DNA of 64,000 nt, taken from NCBI GenBank assembly GCA_018607905.1, contig JABBAP010000011.1:1-64000 (forward strand), given 5' to 3'. Position numbers and translations under genes: made by a program. How positions within the stretch are numbered: position 1 is the first letter of the stretch; the number at the start of each line of letters is the position of its first letter. The notes beneath the pieces are model-generated. The model was not told the DNA's origin and searched no databases. It was given only the letters and a program-made list of their open reading frames with translations. Shown in pieces: positions 45,193 through 55,213 of this stretch. This stretch comes from Paracoccaceae bacterium. GTDB lineage: Bacteria > Pseudomonadota > Alphaproteobacteria > Rhodobacterales > Rhodobacteraceae.

Positions 45193-45423
45193 ATGGCACA
45201 CGCTCTTACACAACACGTTTCAATTCTTAACATCGCACAAACCACAGCGATCTCGCTTTGGGATGCTTTTGTTGCCCGTATGATCGTGTCCACAAAACGG
45301 GTTCAAATCGCACAATTGACCCAAGCGTTGAATCGCATGGACAGCCAGCACTTGGCGAGCATCGGCATCACGCGCTCCGAAATTCCGGACTACGCCAGCA
45401 TGGTCATTCGCCTACACGGCTAA
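45193..45423 (+). CDS. DUF1127-like small protein, second copy
   Basis: A 76-residue protein. The C-terminal LNRMDSQHLASIGITRSEIPDYA resembles the DUF1127 L-x-x-M/L-x-x-x-x-L-x-x-I-G-[IL]-x-R-x-x-I pattern. Longer N-terminal helix than the 27730 copy, few charged residues. A hairpin with a CCTCCC loop starts 23 bases after the stop, and an RpoH-like promoter precedes it. The two DUF1127 genes share layout but are not close in sequence. RNA-binding role by analogy only. Confidence 0.7.
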   Translation: MAHALTQHVSILNIAQTTAISLWDAFVARMIVSTKRVQIAQLTQALNRMDSQHLASIGITRSEIPDYASMVIRLHG

Positions 45424-45446
45424 ATCGACCCAATCTGACACAGTCA

Positions 45447-45486
45447 AAAAACGGCCCCGTTTCCTCCCAGACGGGGTCGTTTTTCG
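45447..45486 (+). ncRNA. Single CCTCCC-loop hairpin and terminator
   Basis: A 14-bp stem (45447-45460 with 45471-45484; one wobble pair) closed by the loop TTCCTCCCAG with CCTCCC at 45463-45468, ending in a T tract. It doubles as the DUF1127 gene's terminator. Same anti-Shine-Dalgarno-like loop as the three hairpins at 27949-28073, so probably the same RNA family in a one-unit version. Confidence 0.65.
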
Positions 45487-45591
45487 TTTTCTTGATCCGC
45501 TTTCATCAACACGACGATAATCTATTGATCGCATTGCTCCCCCACGCCCCGCAGTGATATACACACCGAAAATCCTAGGGCAGAGCACACC

Positions 45592-46854
45592 ATGAACGAA
45601 CTTCAAATCGCGTCCCTCCTTATCGTCCTCGCAGGCGCATTCGGGGCCATCAACTATCTGTTCTTCAAACTGCCGTCCTCGATTGGCATCATGATCGTCG
45701 CCCTTCTCGCCTCCATCGCGCTCATGGGCGCGGATGCGCTGTTTCCCGCACTTGGCATGCGCGACACGGTCCGCACGTTCGTCATCGACCTCGAATTCTC
45801 TTCTGCCCTGCTAGAGGGCATGCTCGGCCTCCTCCTGTTCGCAGGCGCGCTGCACGTCAAACTTGGTGATCTGCGCCAACAGGCGTGGGTCGTGATGCTG
45901 ATGGCCACCATCGGCGTTGGCCTGTCCACCGTTATCGTCGGCGTCACTTTCACCTACGCGCTCGGCATTCCCCTCATGATCGCGCTCGTTTTCGGCGCAC
46001 TCATCTCCCCCACCGATCCCGTCGCCGTCCTTGGCGTTCTACGCGAAGCAAACCTGCGCAAAAGCCTCGAAACCAAAATCGCGGGCGAAAGCCTGTTCAA
46101 CGACGGCGTCGCCTACGTTGTGTTCCTCGTGCTTGTCGGCATCGCATTTCCGCTTACCAGCGGGCACGGCGGCAGCGGATCAGACGCCAGCTTTGCCTCC
46201 GTCGCAACCCTGTTCGCCCAAGAAGCATTTGGCGGCGCGCTGCTCGGCGGCGTCCTTGGTTACCTCACCTTCGCGGTGATGCGCCGTATCGACGATTATC
46301 CGCTCGAGGTTTTGCTCTCCCTCGGCCTCGCCTTTGGCGGCTACCAACTCGCGGTTTACCTGCACCTCTCTGGCCCAATCATGGCCGTGGTCGCGGGCCT
46401 GTTCATCGGTGATGTTGGCTTCAAACACGGCATGTCCGAGGAAACCCGCAAATACCTCGATGCCTTCTGGTCCCTGATCGACGAAATCCTAAACGCCCTG
46501 CTGTTCCTGCTGATCGGTGTCGAGGTTTTCGCCGTTGCCTTCAACACCAACGCCCTTTGGGGCGGCGCGCTTGCGATCATCGTCGCACTTTTCGCCCGCT
46601 TTGTGGCCGTTTCCGTGCCGATCCTGATGCTCAAACCCTTCCGCACCTTCCCGCGTGACGTGATCCCGATCATGACCTGGGGCGGCCTAAAAGGCGGCAT
46701 CTCCGTCGCCCTCGTGCTCACCCTGCCCGACGGCGAATGGAAACCACTGCTGCTGACAATGACCTACGTCGTCGTCCTGTTCTCCATCATTGTCCAAGGG
46801 CTTACCATCGCACCACTGGCACGCCGTTTGGGCCGCGAACCAGATTTGTTGTAA
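45592..46854 (+). CDS. CPA1-family Na+/H+ antiporter (NhaP-like)
   Basis: A 420-residue protein with about twelve membrane segments. The conserved motifs are FLKPLS-like LLLFAGALHVKLGDL, the functional region LVFGALISPTDPVAVLGVLRE, then KIAGESLFNDGVAYVVFLVLV with the essential N-D, and WGGLKGGISVALVLTLP at the end. It exchanges Na+ (or K+) for H+ at the inner membrane. Single gene, no cytosolic C-terminal domain. Confidence 0.88.
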   Translation: MNELQIASLLIVLAGAFGAINYLFFKLPSSIGIMIVALLASIALMGADALFPALGMRDTVRTFVIDLEFSSALLEGMLGLLLFAGALHVKLGDLRQQAWVVMLMATIGVGLSTVIVGVTFTYALGIPLMIALVFGALISPTDPVAVLGVLREANLRKSLETKIAGESLFNDGVAYVVFLVLVGIAFPLTSGHGGSGSDASFASVATLFAQEAFGGALLGGVLGYLTFAVMRRIDDYPLEVLLSLGLAFGGYQLAVYLHLSGPIMAVVAGLFIGDVGFKHGMSEETRKYLDAFWSLIDEILNALLFLLIGVEVFAVAFNTNALWGGALAIIVALFARFVAVSVPILMLKPFRTFPRDVIPIMTWGGLKGGISVALVLTLPDGEWKPLLLTMTYVVVLFSIIVQGLTIAPLARRLGREPDLL

Positions 46855-46976
46855 GCGATAAAAGCGAAACCACGCAGCACAGCAACTTTATTTCTGGCCA
46901 GTTAATTGGGGCAAGGAAACCTATTCCGTTACCCTAAAGTCCGACCGCTGGTCGTTGCACTGCGCGACCGATCCAA

Positions 46977-48071
46977 TCATCCATGCGTTCTTGATTTCTC
47001 GGGGTCATAAATCGGCGATTGAACCACTGTTGCGGTGGTTTCGAACCCATCTTCGCCGCTCAGCTTAAGAACTGTGCCAACATCAATACCGGGTTGGATA
47101 TGGGCCAAAGCAAGCGATTTCTCCATCCGATGGGAAAAGCAGGGGCTGTTCACAACGCCGACCTCTGCACCATCCAGCAACAGAGTTTCCCCACCTGCAA
47201 CCATGTCCGGATGGTCGATATCAAGGCAAACATTGTTGACTTTTTCTTGCCCCTGCGCGGCCATGACCGCATCTTTGCCGCGAAAATCGCCTTTGTTTTT
47301 GCTGATGGTAAAGCCAAGCCCGACCTCCCAAGGCGTATTCGCTTCGGTCATGTCATAGCCAAAGAACAGCAACCCTGCTTCGATACGAACCTTATCAAGC
47401 GCAGTGAAAGAACACGGCATAACCCCTGCCCCAACCAGTTCATCCCAAATATCCCCGATCACGCCAGCATCAGCAAAAATCTCATAGCCCCGCTCGCCCG
47501 AATACCCCGTGCGTGACAGACGACACGGATGGCCAAACAAATTGGCAGGGGCGTGCTGAAAATATCCCAAAGCGGACAAATCAATGTCGCAATGCGGGTT
47601 CAAAATATCGCAGGATTTTGGCCCCTGAACAGAAAGATCATGCAGATCATCCGTGAAGGTCACCGCGACATCTCGCCCTTTGGCAGAGGCCTGCAACAGC
47701 GCCATGGTATCGCCAGACCCGTGCACGATCATCCACTCATTATCGCCGTTGTTGGACACAATCGCATCATCGGCTAACCCGCCTTTTTCGTTCAGAACGC
47801 TCAGATATGCTGCTGATCCAGGTGCAATCTTTGCCATTTCACGGGTCGTTAAATGATCCAACGTGGCAGCCGCATCTGTACCGCGCACAAAAACCTTTTT
47901 AAGCGGTGACATATCGAACATGCCGGCAGCGTCACGCACCGCATCATGTTCATCGTTGGGGTCGGTATCATAACTCCACGCGGTGCCCATTCCATTCCAA
48001 TCTTCCAAGCCGGACCCTAAGGCCGCGTGGCGGGAGGCAAGCGCGGATGTGCGGCTTAATTCTTTGGTCAT
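46977..48071 (-). CDS. GcvT-family aminomethyltransferase-like protein
   Basis: A 364-residue protein of the glycine-cleavage T / dimethylglycine demethylase-type THF-binding fold. Segments: AAGMFDMSPLKKVFVRG, LTTREMAKIAPGSAAYLSVLNEKGGLADD, VQGPKSCDIL, RTGYSGERGYEIF, and IEAGLLFFGYDMTEANTPWEVGLGF, all family landmarks for THF binding. It is paired (14 bases apart) with the MttB-family gene upstream. A role transferring a methyl group from an MttB-type enzyme to THF is inferred. It is not the usual DMSP demethylase DmdA by N-terminal sequence. Start ATG at 48071. Confidence 0.8.
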   Translation of the reverse strand: MTKELSRTSALASRHAALGSGLEDWNGMGTAWSYDTDPNDEHDAVRDAAGMFDMSPLKKVFVRGTDAAATLDHLTTREMAKIAPGSAAYLSVLNEKGGLADDAIVSNNGDNEWMIVHGSGDTMALLQASAKGRDVAVTFTDDLHDLSVQGPKSCDILNPHCDIDLSALGYFQHAPANLFGHPCRLSRTGYSGERGYEIFADAGVIGDIWDELVGAGVMPCSFTALDKVRIEAGLLFFGYDMTEANTPWEVGLGFTISKNKGDFRGKDAVMAAQGQEKVNNVCLDIDHPDMVAGGETLLLDGAEVGVVNSPCFSHRMEKSLALAHIQPGIDVGTVLKLSGEDGFETTATVVQSPIYDPEKSRTHG

Positions 48072-48085
48072 GGGTATTCCTTTTG

Positions 48086-49615
48086 TTAATACCATTCATC
48101 GGGCATCGCTGCTTTGCGATTGGCCACGAATTCAGTGAGGGTTGCATAAAGAGTGTCGTCCATCGGGGGCGCTTTGTAGTCGGCCAACATTTGCTTCCAC
48201 AGTGCTGTTGCGCGTTGATCCGCACTCAATCTACCGGTCTCGCTCCATGTCTCGAACGGGCCTGCCTCAGGAAGCGCGGGCGCAAAGTTCGCGCTCGAAA
48301 AATGGCGCAAAGTATGCTGCGTAGACAGAAAGTTCTGCCCAGGCCCCGTTTCGAAATAAGCGTCACGGCCAAAGGCTTCGTCGTCCGTTGCAAACCCTTG
48401 CAGCATCGTCATCATCACACCGCAATGATCTAGGTCCATGACGAATTTCTCATAGGACATGACCAACCCACCCTCAAGCCATCCCGCCGAATGCCAGACC
48501 TGATGTGCGCCCGATAAAAGCGTCGCCCACATTGCGCCAGTGCTGTCCTGCATGGCCTGACCATCAGCTGCATTCGAAGCAGAGATTTGCCCACCACCAG
48601 AACGCACAGGAACCCCGAGCCTGTGGCCCAATTGGGAAACAGCCATGGTGACTAGGTTGGCCTCAGCCGATCCAAAAGTCAGCGCCCCAGACTTGAGGTT
48701 CATTGTGGAATGAAAGCTGCCAAAAACCACCGGGCAGCCCCGCCGCACCAGTTGCGCCAACGCAATACCTACCATCGCCTCGGCCAAGGTCTGTGCCGCA
48801 ACGCCAGCGGGCAAAAGCGGCCCCATCGCGCCTGCAAAAATTGCTGGGGACACACAGACACATTGATTGGCGGCGGCGTAAACCCGCAACGCACCTGACA
48901 TTGTCTCATCGTAAATCAGCGGTGAATTCGCGTTGATATTGCCCTGCATCACCGCGTTATGTTCCATGAACTCCGCCCCAAAAACCAGACGGGCCATCTC
49001 GATACTATCTTGCGCGCGCTCGGGTGATGTCACGCCCCCCATGAACGGTTTGCTCGACAATGTAAGATGCGCAAACACCATGTCGAGATGCCGCTTGTTG
49101 ACGGGTACATCTGTCGGCTCACACACCGTGCCCCCCGAATGATGCAACCAAGGCGAGGAATAGCTCAGCTTCACGAAATTCTCGAAATCAACGAGGGTTG
49201 CGTATCTGCGCCCTTGCTCAAGATCACTCACAAACGGCGACCCATAGCCAGGCATCAGGACAACATTGTCCCCCCCCAACGTCACGGTATTTTTCGGATC
49301 ACGCGCGTGGAGCGTAAACTCAGCAGGGGCCGTTGCGCACAACTGTCGCGCCGATCCACGCGCAAATGTAACCCTCTCGCCAATCACCGTTGCACCCGCC
49401 GCGTCAAACAATTCAAGCGCCGTTTTGTCGCCCCGAAATTCGACACCGATGTGTTCTAAAATCCAGTCAGCCTGCGCTTCGATCGCCCGTAACGCGCTTT
49501 CGTTCAACAGCGCATAAGCAGGCACCTTGCGCGCACGCGGAGCCACAATCGTAGGGCGCATTGATTGGCGCACGGCACGCCCCCGTCGCACTGATTTTCG
49601 CATCAAAGGCGACAT
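48086..49615 (-). CDS. Trimethylamine methyltransferase-family protein, non-pyrrolysine
   Basis: A 509-residue member of the MttB/MtgB superfamily. N-terminal VPAYALLNESALRAIEAQADWILEH, NTVTLGGDNVVLMPGYGSPFVSDLE, STMNLKSGALTFGSAEANL and GAHQVWHSAGWLEGGLVMSYEKFVMD are family features. There is no in-frame TAG, so it lacks the pyrrolysine of true MttB and is more like glycine-betaine or other quaternary-amine methyltransferases. No corrinoid partner gene lies nearby; a GcvT-like protein follows instead. ATG at 49615 (M-S-P-L-M-R) is preferred over an ATG at 49651. Confidence 0.82.
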   Translation of the reverse strand: MSPLMRKSVRRGRAVRQSMRPTIVAPRARKVPAYALLNESALRAIEAQADWILEHIGVEFRGDKTALELFDAAGATVIGERVTFARGSARQLCATAPAEFTLHARDPKNTVTLGGDNVVLMPGYGSPFVSDLEQGRRYATLVDFENFVKLSYSSPWLHHSGGTVCEPTDVPVNKRHLDMVFAHLTLSSKPFMGGVTSPERAQDSIEMARLVFGAEFMEHNAVMQGNINANSPLIYDETMSGALRVYAAANQCVCVSPAIFAGAMGPLLPAGVAAQTLAEAMVGIALAQLVRRGCPVVFGSFHSTMNLKSGALTFGSAEANLVTMAVSQLGHRLGVPVRSGGGQISASNAADGQAMQDSTGAMWATLLSGAHQVWHSAGWLEGGLVMSYEKFVMDLDHCGVMMTMLQGFATDDEAFGRDAYFETGPGQNFLSTQHTLRHFSSANFAPALPEAGPFETWSETGRLSADQRATALWKQMLADYKAPPMDDTLYATLTEFVANRKAAMPDEWY

Positions 49616-49740
49616 GCTTATGTCCAAATTTCCCAACTCAGGGCCTCTCAATCTCTGGATTTTGAGAAATTGATCCCATGAAGGATGAAAAACAATCGAA
49701 ATTTTCTATACACAGCGTTCAAATTATTTATACAGTAAGC

Positions 49741-50610
49741 ATGTCTATCACATTCAAACACCATGATACGCTGCGCCTGTTTGTCAAAGCTGCGCAATAC
49801 AGCAGTTTTACCGACGCGGCCCAAGCCCTGAACATGACCAAAGGCGCCATTAGCTATCAGATCAAAACCCTTGAAACCGATTTGGGCACCCTGCTTTTTG
49901 ATCGAAATGCGCGCGGCGTAAAATTGACGAAATCAGGTCAGCGCCTGTCTGCTTCCTGCCGTCCTCTGTACCGAGAGATCGAAGAAGAGCTGATCGCGCT
50001 TAAAGGTGCGGATGCGCAAACCCTGACCGTCGGGATGTCCAGCTATTTTGCGTCGCGTTGGTTGTCGCCCCGCCTGATGACCTTCATGCAAGAACACCCT
50101 GAAATTCAGCTGCGCATTCAACCAATGACAGAGCTTTTTGACCTAGAGCGTCAAAACGTAGACATCGCAATTCGCTGGGGCAACGGCAACTGGGATGATG
50201 TGGAAATAACGCCGTATATGCCCATGTCTGCTTGGCCCGTCGGCAATAAAGCAACCGCAGAGAAAGTGCGCCAACTCGGGCCTGCACGCGCTTTTTCTGA
50301 ACTGACCCTGCTCCGAGATCACGACGACAGCAATGCCTGGTCTGAATGGTTCAGCCGCGCGGGTCTGGCGCAAGATACGCGCAAGGATACCCTCATAATC
50401 CCCGATCCGAACGTGCGGGTTCAGGCGGTTATTGATGGCCAAGGCATCGCGTTAAATGACGATCTTGTCGCACAAGAGATCGCCGCCGATAAACTGGTTC
50501 GCCTGTCAGATGCAGAACTCACATCATACGGGTATTTTCTCGCAATCCCGCGAACAAAAACTCGGTCCACCAGCGTGAATGCCTTCGTCGCATGGCTACA
50601 GCAATGCTAG
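49741..50610 (+). CDS. LysR-family transcriptional regulator
   Basis: A 289-residue LysR regulator with its helix-turn-helix FTDAAQALNMTKGAISYQIKTLE at about residues 27-49 and a typical C-terminal periplasmic-binding-protein-like effector domain (MSSYFASRWLSPRLMTFMQEHPEIQLRI). Of the GcvA/AmpR-like subtype. Divergent from the MttB-GcvT genes with 126 bases between, so it is the likely local regulator, probably responding to the methylated amine. The ATG at 49741 (M-S-I-T-F-K) is preferred to 49678. Confidence 0.85.
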   Translation: MSITFKHHDTLRLFVKAAQYSSFTDAAQALNMTKGAISYQIKTLETDLGTLLFDRNARGVKLTKSGQRLSASCRPLYREIEEELIALKGADAQTLTVGMSSYFASRWLSPRLMTFMQEHPEIQLRIQPMTELFDLERQNVDIAIRWGNGNWDDVEITPYMPMSAWPVGNKATAEKVRQLGPARAFSELTLLRDHDDSNAWSEWFSRAGLAQDTRKDTLIIPDPNVRVQAVIDGQGIALNDDLVAQEIAADKLVRLSDAELTSYGYFLAIPRTKTRSTSVNAFVAWLQQC

Positions 50611-50698
50611 GCGCGAAATCACCACCCCCGTTACCGTTATCCCCCTTGCACCCCGCACCTTACCCGCTACAACCCTAATTCACTGGAAAGGCGCGGTT

Positions 50699-51115
50699 AT
50701 GACGAACCAAACAATCATCCAACGCTGCGAGGCTGCCGGCCTGCGCATGACAGAACAGCGCCGTGTGATTGCCCGTGTCTTACAAGCCTCTGATGATCAC
50801 CCCGATGTCGAGGAACTCTACGCCCGCGCCTCCAAAGCGGACGCCAGCATTTCCATCGCAACCGTCTATCGCACCGTCAAATTATTCGAGGAAAGCGGCA
50901 TCCTAGATCGTCTCGAATTTGGCGATGGCCGCGCGCGGTATGAAGATGCCGAACGCGATCACCACGATCACCTGATCGACCTCACCACAGGCCGAGTCAT
51001 CGAATTTGTCGATCCTGACATTGAAGAGCTGCAAGAACGTATCGCCGCCAAACTCGGCTACACTCTGCGCGGTCATAAACTGGAACTTTACGGCGTCCCG
51101 AAAGACAAAAAATGA
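50699..51115 (+). CDS. Fur-family metal regulator
   Basis: A 138-residue Fur-type regulator: LRMTEQRRVIARVLQASDDHPDVEELY and SISIATVYRTVKLFEESGILDRLEFGDGRARYE make the winged helix, then the metal-binding DHHDHLIDLTTGRVIEFVDPDIEELQ. In Rhodobacterales this branch acts as Fur or as the manganese regulator Mur; the sequence alone does not decide. The ATG at 50699 gives the family N-terminus. It overlaps the EamA transporter gene by 4 bases, so they form an operon. Confidence 0.9.
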   Translation: MTNQTIIQRCEAAGLRMTEQRRVIARVLQASDDHPDVEELYARASKADASISIATVYRTVKLFEESGILDRLEFGDGRARYEDAERDHHDHLIDLTTGRVIEFVDPDIEELQERIAAKLGYTLRGHKLELYGVPKDKK

Positions 51116-52035
51116 GCCGCCCGCCCGCGTCCGACACCCTGCGCGCGATCGGCTTAATGGTTTTGTCGATGGCAGGGTTCGCCACCGCAGATAGTTTTAT
51201 CAAACTCAGCGCCGACCACCTCCCAGCCTCCCAAGTCCTCACCGCGCTTGGCATTGGGGGCACCGTCGTTTTCGCCAGCATTTCGCTGGTGCGCGGCGTT
51301 CCCTTAATTTCCAAACGCATCATCCACCCCGCCGTCCTGTCGCGCGGCGTCGCCGAAATTGTCGCCACCTGCGGATTTCTGATGGCGCTCACCCTGCTCG
51401 ATTTCTCCGTCGCCTCCTCCATCCTGCAAGTCGCGCCGCTCATCGTAACGCTTGGCGCAGCGGTCCTTTTGCGCGAAGCCGTCAGTTGGCGGCGTTGGTC
51501 TGCTGTGATTGCAGGGCTGATCGGCGTTCTGATCATCCTCAACCCCACAGGCACCGACACCAACCTGCTGCAAGCCAACCCGACAGGCGCAATCCTCGCG
51601 CTGATCGGCGTCACGGGCCTTGCTGGGCGCGATCTCGCCACGCGGTTTATCCCCAAAGACGTGCCAAACCTACAGGCTGCCACTTGGGGCTTTGTTACGG
51701 TGATCCTTGCGGGGTGTATCCTCGTTTTGTTCGGCGACCCGTGGGTTTGGCCGACGCCTCTCACGTGGGTCTATCTTGGCGCATTGATCGCCTTCGCCTG
51801 CATCGGATATTTCGCCATCACCGCCGCCATGCGCATCGGCGATGTCTCCGCTGTTGCCCCGTTTCGCTATTCGCGCATCGTGTTTGCCTTCATCCTGTCG
51901 GTCGCCCTGTTTGGCGAAACCCTCACCCCGCGCATCCTTATCGGGGCGGCAATCATCGTCTCCGCTGGCCTGTACGTTTGGCTGCGCGAACGAAATCGCG
52001 CCGCCCCCCTTCAATCCACGCAACAATCGCGTTAA
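51112..52035 (+). CDS. EamA (DMT superfamily) transporter, fur-linked
   Basis: A 307-residue ten-segment membrane protein with two EamA repeats. N-terminal MVLSMAGFATADSFIKLSADHLPASQVL, LLDFSVASSILQVAPLIVTLGAAVLLRE at the end of repeat one and AVAPFRYSRIVFAFILSVALFGE in repeat two. Substrate unknown. It overlaps the Fur-family gene by 4 bases, which suggests co-expression and possibly metal-linked control. Sequence differs from the EamA gene at 41358-42278. Confidence 0.83.
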   Translation: MSRPPASDTLRAIGLMVLSMAGFATADSFIKLSADHLPASQVLTALGIGGTVVFASISLVRGVPLISKRIIHPAVLSRGVAEIVATCGFLMALTLLDFSVASSILQVAPLIVTLGAAVLLREAVSWRRWSAVIAGLIGVLIILNPTGTDTNLLQANPTGAILALIGVTGLAGRDLATRFIPKDVPNLQAATWGFVTVILAGCILVLFGDPWVWPTPLTWVYLGALIAFACIGYFAITAAMRIGDVSAVAPFRYSRIVFAFILSVALFGETLTPRILIGAAIIVSAGLYVWLRERNRAAPLQSTQQSR

Positions 52036-53346
<1,311 letters not shown>

Positions 53347-53478
53347 GCCTTTGGGGTGCTGGAAACGGCACCCCACCAAACACCCTATTCAACCCATCCG
53401 AATTCGATTACCCTAGCCTCCATTATAGGTAGCGGGCAGTTTTCGCCTGCGAAATACATTTCATTCGGAGGATTTTTT

Positions 53479-55023
53479 ATGGCTAATATCCTGATTTGCT
53501 GCGACGGCACGTGGAACACGCCAGAAAACATGGACAAAGATCGCCCTGCCCCCACAAACGTGCGCAAAATGTTCGCCTCGCTCAGCACCACAGATGCAAA
53601 CGGCGTGTACCAAAAGAAATATTACGGCAAAGGCGTTGGCACGACAGGTTGGAAAGTGAAACGTCTTGTCGAAGGCGGCTTGGGCAAAGGCATCGAAATT
53701 GATATCCAAAACGCCTACCGCGCCCTCGGCGATTTGTACGAAGAGGGCGACAAAGTCTTCATCATCGGCTTTTCACGCGGCGCGTTTACTGCCCGCAGCC
53801 TGACGGGCATGATCGCGGTCAGCGGCCTCGCGGCCTTTCACGGCGGTGCCATTTCGGATCGAAAAAAACGCCAAGTCACAAAATACGCCTTCAATTATTT
53901 CCACCGCAAAAAGAACAAAGCCATGCTCGCCGAAACCCTGATGTACAAATCCGTGGACGTGGAGTTTTTGGGCGTTTTTGATACCGTTGGCGCACTTGGC
54001 GTGCCCAGCGAATTTAACTATCTTTTGCCCAAATTCATGTCAGGCACGCGCTATCGCTTCCCCGACACCGATCTTGGCGCAACCATCAAACACGCACGCC
54101 ATGCCATTGCAATTGATGAACGTCGGCGCACGTTTTCCCCCACTCTTTGGACGAAGTGGAAAAAAAGCCAAGACGTTGTGCAAATGTGGTTTCCAGGTGT
54201 GCACGGCGATATCGGCGGCGGCTATGCAGAAAATGGATTGTCAGATTTCCCGCTCGCGTGGATGATCGGCGAGGCCCGCAAACGTGGCCTCGCGTTTGAG
54301 GATAATTTCGTCAACCAGATCAACGGCAACTCGCAGGGGTTTCTGCACCAATCCGCAACATCGATCTTTCAACGCCTGCGCCTGCGCCCCCGCGCGGTTC
54401 CCCACTTCAACGAAAGCGAACACGGCGCATCCGTTTCACCAGCTGCGCGCAATCGCCAACAAAACCCACCGATCAACCAGCCGTCCTATTGGCAGACCAA
54501 AACCTTAAAGCCAGGCGAACAGCACACGGTCTTGGTAAACGCAAAATCACGCTGGCACCCCACGGGATTGTACTTAAAGACCGGTCAGTCCTATTCGTTC
54601 CACGCGACGGGGAAATGGCTCGATGCAACCATCGAAACTGGGCCCGAGGGCAGCAGCAGCACGTTCAAACATTTCAACCCGCTCATCGCCTTGCTAACAG
54701 GCGCGTTCCAATTCGTTGCCAACATGACTTGGGGAAATGGCCCCAAAGGGTTTTTCCCCTTCACGCGTCGCCAACCCACCATGCCGTGGTTCGCGCTTGT
54801 GGGCTGTATCGCGAACGGACAGGGCGTCAATCCCGTGGATCACAAATTGGCCGAACACGAGCATTTTGAAATCGGCGAAGGCCACCCCGATGATCGGCGC
54901 AAAGATCACAAACCAACCGCCGATGGGTTTCTGTACTGCTACGCAAACGAGGTGTGGCGCATGTATCGCAACAACAAGGGCACGGTACGTTTAACAATCA
55001 CCAACACAACACCCGAAAATTAA
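53479..55023 (+). CDS. DUF2235 alpha/beta hydrolase-like protein
   Basis: A 514-residue protein. Residues 1-300 form the DUF2235 domain: ILICCDGTWNTPENMDKD, the nucleophile elbow GFSRGAFTARSL (serine in G-F-S-R-G), FLGVFDTVGALGVP and FPGVHGDIGGGY with the acidic/histidine residues. DUF2235 is the core of T6SS phospholipase effectors and related hydrolases. The C-terminal 200 residues are unassigned. No secretion partner or immunity gene is adjacent. ATG at 53479 with GGAGG 7 bases ahead; the open frame upstream is not used. Confidence 0.78.
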   Translation: MANILICCDGTWNTPENMDKDRPAPTNVRKMFASLSTTDANGVYQKKYYGKGVGTTGWKVKRLVEGGLGKGIEIDIQNAYRALGDLYEEGDKVFIIGFSRGAFTARSLTGMIAVSGLAAFHGGAISDRKKRQVTKYAFNYFHRKKNKAMLAETLMYKSVDVEFLGVFDTVGALGVPSEFNYLLPKFMSGTRYRFPDTDLGATIKHARHAIAIDERRRTFSPTLWTKWKKSQDVVQMWFPGVHGDIGGGYAENGLSDFPLAWMIGEARKRGLAFEDNFVNQINGNSQGFLHQSATSIFQRLRLRPRAVPHFNESEHGASVSPAARNRQQNPPINQPSYWQTKTLKPGEQHTVLVNAKSRWHPTGLYLKTGQSYSFHATGKWLDATIETGPEGSSSTFKHFNPLIALLTGAFQFVANMTWGNGPKGFFPFTRRQPTMPWFALVGCIANGQGVNPVDHKLAEHEHFEIGEGHPDDRRKDHKPTADGFLYCYANEVWRMYRNNKGTVRLTITNTTPEN

Positions 55024-55072
55024 CGCCTCGTTACCGTGCTGTGCGTTAATTTTGGCCCCGCCCGAATCCAAA

Positions 55073-55132
55073 GTGCCATACAGGTGCCATACGCTTTGCA
55101 TACCATTTGCATACGCTTTGCGGACGTTTTGC
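55073..55132 (+). repeat. Array of five 11-bp units before the ThiE-like gene
   Basis: An 11-base period runs from about 55078 to 55132: ATACAGGTGCC, ATACGCTTTGC, ATACCATTTGC, ATACGCTTTGC, GGACGTTTTGC. The first two units are preceded by GTGCCATAC twice at the same 11-base spacing. The period is one helical turn, so repeated protein contacts would face the same side. It ends 4 bases before a possible -35 (55137). Confidence 0.65.
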
Positions 55133-55136
55133 TTTT

Positions 55137-55165
55137 TTGCGCTGGTCCGCGTTAACGACTAGACT
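55137..55165 (+). promoter_or_regulatory. Candidate promoter of the ThiE-like gene
   Basis: TTGCGC (55137-55142) and TAGACT (55160-55165) with a 17-base spacer. The 11-bp array lies immediately upstream, where an activator would bind. Confidence 0.4.
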
Positions 55166-55213
55166 GAACGCCACGCAACGGCTAAATATCCACGACAAAT
55201 TAGGGGTGAACGC

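Noticed and set aside
46977-48071. DMSP demethylase DmdA
   Set aside because: DmdA belongs to the same family but has a different N-terminus; pairing with an MttB-type gene favours a methylated-amine role. A search with DmdA would settle it.
48086-49615. Pyrrolysine-containing trimethylamine methyltransferase
   Set aside because: The frame has no internal TAG, so pyrrolysine is not used.
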